Below, in pieces: positions 18,201-24,436 of a stretch of 64,000 nt of DNA. A program made the translations under genes and the position numbers. How positions within the stretch are numbered: position 1 is the stretch's first letter; each line of letters opens with the position of its first letter. The stretch is from Microbacterium terregens (GTDB lineage: Bacteria; Pseudomonadota; Alphaproteobacteria; Sphingomonadales; Sphingomonadaceae): assembly GCF_027922045.1 (NCBI RefSeq), contig NZ_BSEX01000018.1, forward strand, positions 62,001-126,000, written 5' to 3'. The notes under the pieces are model-generated. The model ran no database searches and had not been told where the DNA came from. It worked only from the letters and a program-made list of their open reading frames with translations.

Positions 18201-19080
18201 GGCCGAGGCTTCGGGCGATCCCTTCGCGCTCTACAGCGCCTGGGCCGCGACCGGCGATCGCAGTTGGCTCGAACGCCTCCACGCCGACGCCGTCGCCGAC
18301 AAGGCGCAGCACATGTACATGTACACCGAAGGGCACTGGTGGTCCGATCGCGTCGACCAGCCCAACGAGATCCTGCAACGCGAGCGCCTGGGCGGCATTG
18401 CCCTGCGTCGCAACCAGACCTGGCCCGGCAACACGGTCAGCTGGCGCTTCGACCAGCCCGAGGCCGCGACCCAGGTCGCGATCCTCGTTCCCAACCCCAA
18501 GCCCGACGCCTTCCGCGTCATCGCCTACAACACCACCAACCAGCCCCAGCGCGCGACCATGACCGGGTGGACGGTAACCGCCGGCACCTGGACGATGAAG
18601 GCCGCCACCAGCAGCGACGGCGGCACCACCCTCACCCCCGCCGACAGCCGCCAGCTCACCCTCGAGCGCAGCGCTTCGACCGAGGTGACCTTCGCGCCCG
18701 GCACCACCACCGTGCTCGACTTCACCCTCGATCAGGCGAGCGGCCCGGTCGAGCAGCGCCCCGACCTCGGCATCGGCACCGACGACGTGATCGTACAGGG
18801 CCGCCGCGTGTCCGTGACGGTCCACAGCCTCGGCTCGCAACCTGTGGCCGGCGGCGCAGTGACGCTGGTCGACGGCGCCGGCCACGAGGTCGCCCGCGCC
18901 GCCGTGCCCGCGCTCGCCGCCCCAACCGACCTCACGCCCAAGACCGCCATCGTGCGCCTGAGCATCCCCGGCGGCGTCGATCCTGCCACCCTTTCGGTCC
19001 GCATCGCCCTTCCCGGCGATGCTCCGGAGGTGACACGCCAGAACAACCAGGTCCCGCTCGCCGGGCTCGTGCGGAAATGA
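15244..19080 (+). CDS. Large exported LamG-domain protein, function unknown
   Basis: A 1278-residue secreted protein I cannot assign. A Sec signal (residues 1-22, ending AAAQ) leads to a concanavalin-like LamG domain (about 30-240; DQSLIFHATLD to VDDLRVYDRML). A beta-rich middle follows (about 260-620; DYFQLPDWNVYVEGGKTYDLAVP). Then comes a helical region (about 640-1090) with Trp- and acid-rich motifs such as WWIDERQVPYGDFGGG (from 725), ISDDTDLTQQWPG and HWWSDRVDQPNEI. This resembles an alpha/alpha-toroid of polysaccharide lyases or glycosidases. The C-terminus looks like an Ig/CARDB domain. It overlaps the DUF885 gene (ATGA). A polysaccharide-active enzyme is a guess from architecture and context. 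Confidence 0.8.
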   Translation: MTRSPVSALALAVALLAVPAAAQTQAPAADQSLIFHATLDTGFTAEHAAGDPVPNFRSGMSTVADGAIGGAARWSDAGYVAWKAPGNMRAERGTLAFWWRARDPLNDVPFVIFRTGFADHTSWDMAFLRIDWNGHGFDAFVTDANLARIRVSYTIPEIQDPNAWHHLAFAWDETVGVRLYVDGREVAAKRQTADLDSGLDQFGLAGRVISPHQVQSRYNFMRGSDVDDLRVYDRMLGATGVTALAAKQEPAAPPADDAAARRTAWLHRYGWDRQSPPVLTDSATTIRKVEFADAKDLKQWMWKGVDGIPETTWPGVYNRSKLPGRDDYFQLPDWNVYVEGGKTYDLAVPAGERFNRVAIRGAAYGTLAYAPDGGDYATLAKRPQGVVRTSDSFATKTGGRLRFTNVMQEQPIQEIWAYNVTAGTPAKGLFSLDYVVDARASSRLPALSALNAYVAGRYAPDEQATAVAMPAGGIKTAVGAGSSAETGAAVRRADARPIVHLLVPSNFGDAFPDRPLARAWDYGWQNLHAGLDGIAIDLPAMQLKPDAKGLIPLSITVHDPIWPDRQMIDVQVSVRPGEARTLWLDLRDRILTNDSLYLTIASAAPNFSADALNGAKLRLVFKDRAEAAREHVADRFNQVKDNWGFLVEEHTASKNAGLYRRLFADISDLLRVDPDHAEARRYWADINYRPENMPAFTQPQPRAGVPLWAFRQLEDLKLARPFVNWWIDERQVPYGDFGGGISDDTDLTQQWPGLALMGVDPDKINASLRALDEAVYRNGMIENGLGVLTTDELHAYEEGLNADAERLYLNWGEPRTVERIMATTKALGGIITRNPAGHLHFSSNWYGARKVYREGAFEWQKPYSFTVLHGPILLGLYNASPAARDLVTGVVDGLMAHGTQGADGNWSYPNEVNWRTDATRVGDGGGATTPLQSAWASWRFTGDAKYLRPIEMRLAKAGLGALAEFNENAFHALPIGGQLLATAPAKAEASGDPFALYSAWAATGDRSWLERLHADAVADKAQHMYMYTEGHWWSDRVDQPNEILQRERLGGIALRRNQTWPGNTVSWRFDQPEAATQVAILVPNPKPDAFRVIAYNTTNQPQRATMTGWTVTAGTWTMKAATSSDGGTTLTPADSRQLTLERSASTEVTFAPGTTTVLDFTLDQASGPVEQRPDLGIGTDDVIVQGRRVSVTVHSLGSQPVAGGAVTLVDGAGHEVARAAVPALAAPTDLTPKTAIVRLSIPGGVDPATLSVRIALPGDAPEVTRQNNQVPLAGLVRK

Positions 19081-20261
19081 AGGCGACACGGCGCACCGTG
19101 CTGGCCGGGCTTGGCGTCCTCGCCACCCCGGCACTCGCGCTCGGGGGCCGGGCCGACCTTCGCGCCGCCCTGGACGCGGCCGAGAAGGACGGCGACCCCG
19201 CGCACCTCGCGGGCTTCGACGCCCGGACGCTCCCGCCCGGCCAGCGCCTCGACCTGCTCACCGCCCGCGCCGGGCTCGCGACCGACGCGAAGCTCGCTAC
19301 CGCCACCGGTACCGAGCGCTACGCCCTTCTCCTCCAGCAACGCAGCGGCAGCAACGTCACGCCCGAACGCACCCGCGAGCGGCTGACGCGCGAGCTCGAG
19401 CACCTCACCGCGCGCGCCGACCGGCTGTTCCGCGGCCTCGGCCGGACGCGAGGCGCGATCGGCGAGCGCTACCGCGCCCTCTTCGCCGACCCGCAATGGC
19501 ACTATCCAGACAGCGGCGCCGGCCGCGACCGAGCCACCGCCGACATGAACCGCGTGCTCGACGCCGCGCGCGCGCGCGTCCCCGCGCTGCTCGGCCCCGT
19601 CCCGCCCTTCTGCCTCGACGTCACGGCACGCCGGCTCTCACCCGCCGAACTCGCCGCCGGCCGCGGCGGCTATCGCGAGCTGCCGACCCCGGGAAAGCCC
19701 GGCGCCTACGTCGTCGACCTCAAGGATATCGCCCGCCGCCCGAGCTGGAGCCTGACGGGCGCCGTCCACCACGAGCTGCTCCCGGGCCACATGACGCAGA
19801 TGCCGATGGAGGTGCTTGCCCACCCCCATCCGCTGCGCCTGCGCTACGCCCCCTCCTATGCCGAGGCGTGGGGGATGTATGCCGAACAGCTCGCCGCCGC
19901 CGACGGCGTCTACAAGGGCGACCCGCTTGGCGAGCTCGGTCACATCCACTGGCTGTTGTTCCGCGTCACCCGCGGCCTCGCCGACCTCGGCATCCACCTG
20001 GACGGATGGAGCATCGACCAGGCCCGTGCACAACTGATCGTCTGGCAAGGCGAGCCCGGCTATTTCGCCCCGTTCGAGATCGACCTGCCCCGCATCGCCA
20101 AGGAACCCGCCACCCGTGCCGCAGAGGCCATGGCCTGGCTGGACCTCGCCGACACCGCTGCCCGCGTACCGGTTGCGAGGCGCGTGGCGTTCCACCAGGC
20201 CATGCTCCGCCACGGCCGCATGCGCACCGAAGCCTATGGTGACTGGAAGCGCCTGGCCTGA
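19077..20261 (+). CDS. Tat-exported DUF885 family protein
   Basis: A 394-residue DUF885 protein; the family is usually about 550-600 residues, so this is a short member. It overlaps the LamG gene by 4 bp (ATGA). A twin-arginine signal begins at once (ATRRTVLAGLG). The family's metallopeptidase-like helix is present as HHELLPGHMTQ, and a downstream EAWGMYAEQL supplies the usual third acidic position. DUF885 proteins resemble zinc peptidases, but most lack a known substrate. Coupling to a putative polysaccharide enzyme is unusual. A REP-like element follows the stop. Confidence 0.85.
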   Translation: MKATRRTVLAGLGVLATPALALGGRADLRAALDAAEKDGDPAHLAGFDARTLPPGQRLDLLTARAGLATDAKLATATGTERYALLLQQRSGSNVTPERTRERLTRELEHLTARADRLFRGLGRTRGAIGERYRALFADPQWHYPDSGAGRDRATADMNRVLDAARARVPALLGPVPPFCLDVTARRLSPAELAAGRGGYRELPTPGKPGAYVVDLKDIARRPSWSLTGAVHHELLPGHMTQMPMEVLAHPHPLRLRYAPSYAEAWGMYAEQLAAADGVYKGDPLGELGHIHWLLFRVTRGLADLGIHLDGWSIDQARAQLIVWQGEPGYFAPFEIDLPRIAKEPATRAAEAMAWLDLADTAARVPVARRVAFHQAMLRHGRMRTEAYGDWKRLA

Positions 20262-20270
20262 ACCACTCCC

Positions 20271-20369
20271 GTACCCCGGCGAAGGCCGGGGCCCAGTCGG
20301 GAAGGCCCCGGAAGAACGCGCACCGATCGCCACTGCACCGCAACTGGACCCCGGCCTCCGCCGGGGTAC
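20271..20369. repeat. REPIN-like inverted repeat, copy B (99 bp)
   Basis: Arms at 20271-20298 and 20342-20369 have the same sequence class and spacing as copy A at 15034-15132. It lies between the convergent DUF885 and GH43 genes, where its hairpins could also serve as a two-way terminator. Confidence 0.8.
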
Positions 20370-20437
20370 AAGAAGAAGAGTAGCCCGCTTCTAGCCCTCA
20401 CCGGGCTCCCGGGCCCGGCGGAACCCGGTTCCGTCCC

Positions 20438-22045
20438 CTACAACGCCCGATACCGGAAATCCCGGAACCGTGCTTCGCCCGTCCCGGCCGAATACAGCCC
20501 TGGGCGCAGCATCAGGAACCCGCCCCGCACATTATGGTGGTACCCCGACACCTCCATCCCGCGGTCGAAACGCTTCCACGTTCGCCCGTCATCGCCGCTC
20601 AGGTGGATGGCCACGATGTGCTCCTTGTTCGCCACCCGCATCCGCAGGCGCCGGCCATAGGGGTTCGCCGGCCGCCCGCGCTCGATCCCGTACTGGTGCG
20701 TCACGAACCGGGTCTCGTCGAAGCCAAGCCCACAATAGAGCTTGTCGTCATAGAACAGCACCAGCCCCGCAGTCCCGCCGGCTGCGATCTCGATCGTGCA
20801 TTCGAACTGGTACGCCCGGTCGCCCGCGATCAGCATCAGCGGCGAGGAGTCGCTTGGAGCCTTGCCGGTCGCCTTCAACACCAGCGTGCCATTCTCCACC
20901 CGCGCCCGAGCGGCCTCGTCCGGTCCGGGCTGAAAGAAATTCCACTTCGCCCCCAGCTGCAGGGTGCGAAAATCGTCCGACAGCGGCTGCCCATGCTGCA
21001 GCGCCGTCCCGCCCTTCGGCTTGGCGATCGGCTGCGACAGGTCCCCGCCCTTCATCCGGAACCAGCCATCGGCGGTCCATTCAATCGGGTCCAGCAGCGC
21101 CTGCCGCCCCAGCGTCCAGAACCCGTTCTCGAACCCGTGGTACACCGACCACCAGCTCCCGTCCGGCGCCTCGACCAGGCTCGCATGGCCGCGTGACCAC
21201 CAGCGCTCCGATACATCCTCGGTCCGCACTACTGGATTGGTCGGATCATTCTCCCACGGCCCGTGGAGCGAGCGCGATCGGGCCACGATCACCATGTGTC
21301 CGGTGGGCGGTCCCGCCGTCCCGCCGACCGCGGTGAGCTGGTAATACCAGCCGCCGTGCCGCACGATCTTGGGGCCCTCGGGCGAGAAGCTCTCGACGTC
21401 CCACTCGTCCGGATAGCGCCAGGGGTCATAGACATGCTCGACCTTGCCAACGGTCGACAGCCCGTCGTCCGACAGCCGGATGCGGTCGCCGCCCGACAGA
21501 AACAGCCAGCGCGAACCATCCTCGGCCACCGCATGGCACGGGTCGATATGCTCGTGCAGCCCCAGCGACTTGGGATCGGACCACGGCCCGTCGATGTGAT
21601 CGGCCCAGCTGACATAGATGTCGTTCGGCTCGGCCTTGACCGGGATGTAGAGGAAATACCGCCCCTTGTGCTTTTCCAGGCTCACCGCCCACACCGATCC
21701 GATGTTGCGGTTGAGGGCGGCCTTGCGCGGCTGCCAGTTCACCAGGTCGCGGCTGTGCCAGATCGTCAGCCCGGGATAGCTGTCGAAGCTGGAGAAGGTC
21801 ATGTAGTAATCGCGCCCATCCTTCAGGATGGCCGGATCGGGATGGTCGCCGGCCAGCAGCGGGTTCAGGAATCTCCCGTCGCCCAGGTCCGCGATCCGCT
21901 GGTTGTCGAAGCCCCGCTTCCAATCCGTGGCCGGACCCGCGTCGCAAGCCTCAGGTGCCGCTGCCCGTACGGGCGTTCCGCCCAGCATTGCCGCTGCACC
22001 GCCGGCAAACGCCGTCCCCAGCGCGTCGCGCCTGCTCAATCCCAT
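20438..22045 (-). CDS. Tat-exported GH43-like glycoside hydrolase
   Basis: A 535-residue periplasmic glycosidase. The ATG at 22045 follows GGAGAAG and begins a twin-arginine signal (SRRDALGTAFAGG). The five-bladed propeller starts with AGDHPDPAILKDG (general base Asp70), WHSRDLVNWQ is the next blade, and the general acid is probably in SFSPEGPKIV. The C-terminal 190 residues form a second beta-sandwich (PLSDDFRTLQLGAKWNFF onward), as in arabinofuranosidase/xylosidase members. It is last of a three-gene minus operon after the MFS carrier (62-bp gap). Removal of arabinose or xylose side chains is a family-level inference. Confidence 0.9.
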   Translation of the reverse strand: MGLSRRDALGTAFAGGAAAMLGGTPVRAAAPEACDAGPATDWKRGFDNQRIADLGDGRFLNPLLAGDHPDPAILKDGRDYYMTFSSFDSYPGLTIWHSRDLVNWQPRKAALNRNIGSVWAVSLEKHKGRYFLYIPVKAEPNDIYVSWADHIDGPWSDPKSLGLHEHIDPCHAVAEDGSRWLFLSGGDRIRLSDDGLSTVGKVEHVYDPWRYPDEWDVESFSPEGPKIVRHGGWYYQLTAVGGTAGPPTGHMVIVARSRSLHGPWENDPTNPVVRTEDVSERWWSRGHASLVEAPDGSWWSVYHGFENGFWTLGRQALLDPIEWTADGWFRMKGGDLSQPIAKPKGGTALQHGQPLSDDFRTLQLGAKWNFFQPGPDEAARARVENGTLVLKATGKAPSDSSPLMLIAGDRAYQFECTIEIAAGGTAGLVLFYDDKLYCGLGFDETRFVTHQYGIERGRPANPYGRRLRMRVANKEHIVAIHLSGDDGRTWKRFDRGMEVSGYHHNVRGGFLMLRPGLYSAGTGEARFRDFRYRAL

Positions 22046-22107
22046 CGCACTTCTCCAGCTTGGGGGTGCGGCAGCGGGCGGCGTGCGTGCGCCGCCCGCG
22101 CCTGCCT

Positions 22108-23394
22108 TCAGACTTCCTGCGCGCGCGCCAGCTTGGGCGACAGCAGGTGGACGCACAGCAGCGCCAGGAAATAGGCCGAGCCCGCCACCGCGAACAGCGG
22201 CACATAGCTGCCGATGCTGTCGAGGACATAGCCTGCGTACTTGGCCATCAGCATGCCGCCGATTGCGCCCACGGTGCCGCCGATGCCGACCACCGAACCC
22301 ACCGCCGCACGCGGGAACAGGTCGGACGGGAGGGTGTAGAGGTTGGCCGAGAACGCCTGGTGCGCCGCGGTCGCAACGCCGATCACCAGCACCGCCAGCC
22401 ACAGATTGTCGATCGACTGGGCAAAGAACACGGGCACCACCGCGCAGGCGCAGATGAACATGGTCATCTTGCGCGCGTAGTTGACGCTCTTGCCCGCGTT
22501 GATGAACCGGCCCGACAGCCAGCCGCCCGCGACGCTGCCCAGATCGGACAGCAGATAAATGGCGACCAGCGGCGGCCCGAAGCTCAGCAGGTCCAGGTCA
22601 TAGCGTTCGCCCAGATAGCCCGGCAGCCAGAACAGGAAGAACCACCAGATCGGGTCGATGAAGAACTTGCCCAGCGCATAGGCCCAAGTCTCGCGCACGC
22701 GGATCAGCCGCTTCCACGGGATCGCCGTCACCGGATCGGCCGGATCCTGCTCGATCCAGGCGCGCTCCTCATTGGTCACCTTGGGGTGCTCACTGGGGCG
22801 TCGATACATCATCAGCCAGGCGACCAGCCACAGCAGGCTGACCAAGCCGGTGATGATGAACGCCGCGCGCCAGCCATAGGTGACAGTGATGATCGGAACC
22901 ACCAGCGGCGTGATGATCGCGCCCACATTGGCGCCGGCGTTGAACACGCCGATCGCCAGTGCCCGTTCGCGCGCCGGGAACCACTCGGTGACCGCCTTGA
23001 TGCTCGCGGGGAAATTGCCGGATTCACCCAGGCCCAGGCCGAAGCGGGCAATGGCGAATTGGGTGACGCTGTACGCGCCGCCATGGGCGATGTGTGCGAT
23101 CTGCCAGATGACAAAGGCGATGGCATAGCCGAAGCGCGCGCCGATCACGTCCATGATCCGGCCGAAGCCCAGATAGCCGATCGCATAGGCGAACTGGAAA
23201 AAGAAGATCACGTCGGCGAAGTCGGTCTCGCTCCAGCCGAGGTCCGCCGACAGCGTCGGCTTGAGCACGCCGATCATCTGCCGATCGACGTAGTTGATCA
23301 CCGTCGCCGTGAACAGGAGCGCGACGATCCCCCAACGATAGCGACCCGCCCGCGCTACCGCGCCTGCAATCGGATCAGCCCGTCCGTTCTCCAT
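22108..23394 (-). CDS. MFS transporter, hexuronate (ExuT)-like
   Basis: A 428-residue carrier of the anion:cation symporter group, closely related to the one at 2045-3361. Shared motifs include VINYVDRQMIGVLKPTL, LGLGESGNFPASIKAVTEWFP and FNAGANVGAI. The start at 23394 has GGAGACGAAG just upstream and overlaps the end of the preceding gene by 20 bp. It lies between a hydratase-like gene and a GH43 gene, so inner-membrane uptake of uronates or short oligouronides is likely. Confidence 0.92.
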   Translation of the reverse strand: MENGRADPIAGAVARAGRYRWGIVALLFTATVINYVDRQMIGVLKPTLSADLGWSETDFADVIFFFQFAYAIGYLGFGRIMDVIGARFGYAIAFVIWQIAHIAHGGAYSVTQFAIARFGLGLGESGNFPASIKAVTEWFPARERALAIGVFNAGANVGAIITPLVVPIITVTYGWRAAFIITGLVSLLWLVAWLMMYRRPSEHPKVTNEERAWIEQDPADPVTAIPWKRLIRVRETWAYALGKFFIDPIWWFFLFWLPGYLGERYDLDLLSFGPPLVAIYLLSDLGSVAGGWLSGRFINAGKSVNYARKMTMFICACAVVPVFFAQSIDNLWLAVLVIGVATAAHQAFSANLYTLPSDLFPRAAVGSVVGIGGTVGAIGGMLMAKYAGYVLDSIGSYVPLFAVAGSAYFLALLCVHLLSPKLARAQEV

Positions 23395-24205
23395 GCTTCG
23401 TCTCCGACATACTCTCCTGCCGGGCGGCGGCCTCTATCGTGCCGCTCACCCGAAGTGTTCCAAACCGCGCCTCGACCCGTGCCCCGACCGCCACCTGGTG
23501 GACGCCGGTCACCGCGCCTGAGGAGACCCATTGCCCCGGCTCCAGCGTCCGACCGCGCGCAGCCAGACTCTCGACCAGGAACGCGACGGCTCCGAACGGG
23601 CCATCGAGCATGGTGCGCGCGCTCGCCTCACCGACGCAGGTGCCGTCGACGAAGGTCGCAACCTGCCAGTCCTCAAAGGCCCGGCTCGACCAGTCCGCCA
23701 CCGGCGCGCCGATCAGCAATGCGTTATGATTGCCGAAGTCGCTGATCGTGACCAGCGGTCCGTCCGCATTAATCCCCGCATAGGGCGAACTCGCGATCTC
23801 GAACCCGACATGCACCGCGTCGACCAGCTCGACGGCTTCCTCCAGTGAGATCCGCTGCGTACCCGGGCGTGGCGAATGGCCGATGCGCAGCAGATATTCG
23901 GCTTCCACCGCGGCAAAGCCGCCCGCGATCACCGGCAGCGCCGCCGGATCGTCGCTGGCGCTCTGGATCTGGTCGGCAAAGATCGGCCCTGCGAGCCGCG
24001 GCACGCCCAGCGTGTCGCTGTGGGGCGCCGGAACGCGGCCCACCTTCCACCCGGCGACGGCACCGCCACGCAAGGAGATTGCATGGTCCTGCACGCGATA
24101 GGCCGTGGCCAGCGAGGTCGGGCGCCCGCCCGGATAGATGGGAAGCGCCGCACCCGCACGCCGAGCCTCCACAAAGGCCCGTGCGATCGCCTCTTCCCCA
24201 CTCAT
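23375..24205 (-). CDS. FAH-fold 2-keto-4-pentenoate hydratase-like protein (copy 2)
   Basis: A 276-residue paralogue of the protein at 14206-15003. Matching landmarks are ATAYRVQDHAI, AGWKVGRVP, LAGPIFADQI, AAVEAEYLLRIG, HVGFEIASSPYAGINADG and VSSGAVTGVHQVAVGARVEARF. It is the first gene of an operon with a hexuronate-type carrier and a GH43 enzyme. An operator-like site (TGACACCGGTTTCCA on this strand) ends 42 bp upstream. The reaction is unknown; hydration or hydrolysis of a 2-keto sugar acid is inferred. Confidence 0.86.
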   Translation of the reverse strand: MSGEEAIARAFVEARRAGAALPIYPGGRPTSLATAYRVQDHAISLRGGAVAGWKVGRVPAPHSDTLGVPRLAGPIFADQIQSASDDPAALPVIAGGFAAVEAEYLLRIGHSPRPGTQRISLEEAVELVDAVHVGFEIASSPYAGINADGPLVTISDFGNHNALLIGAPVADWSSRAFEDWQVATFVDGTCVGEASARTMLDGPFGAVAFLVESLAARGRTLEPGQWVSSGAVTGVHQVAVGARVEARFGTLRVSGTIEAAARQESMSETKHGERTG

Positions 24206-24436
24206 CGACAGAACATCCTCAGCATTTCGCAGGCATGGCTATTGGAAACCGGTGTCAGGAGCAAGGCCGATTGTGAGTTTGCGGCTCAAGGCGGACTCAG
24301 AACCCCTTCAGCAGACAGCCGGCCGCGTTGCGTTTGGAAGCGCAGAGGCAGTTCAAGATAGCGTTACCATTTTCGTTGACCGTCTGCCGTCAATGTGCAC
24401 AGTTTGGTCCAAACAGAAAAACTGGGGAGGTGTCGC
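24206..24436. promoter_or_regulatory. Divergent promoter region with operator-like site at 24243-24257
   Basis: This 231-bp region separates the hydratase operon (minus) from the GH3 gene (plus). On the minus strand 24257-24243 reads TGACACCGGTTTCCA, the best match to the shared motif. The ribosome site GGGGAGG (24424-24430) lies 6 bases before GTG 24437 and sets the GH3 start. One operator could control both directions. Confidence 0.55.
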
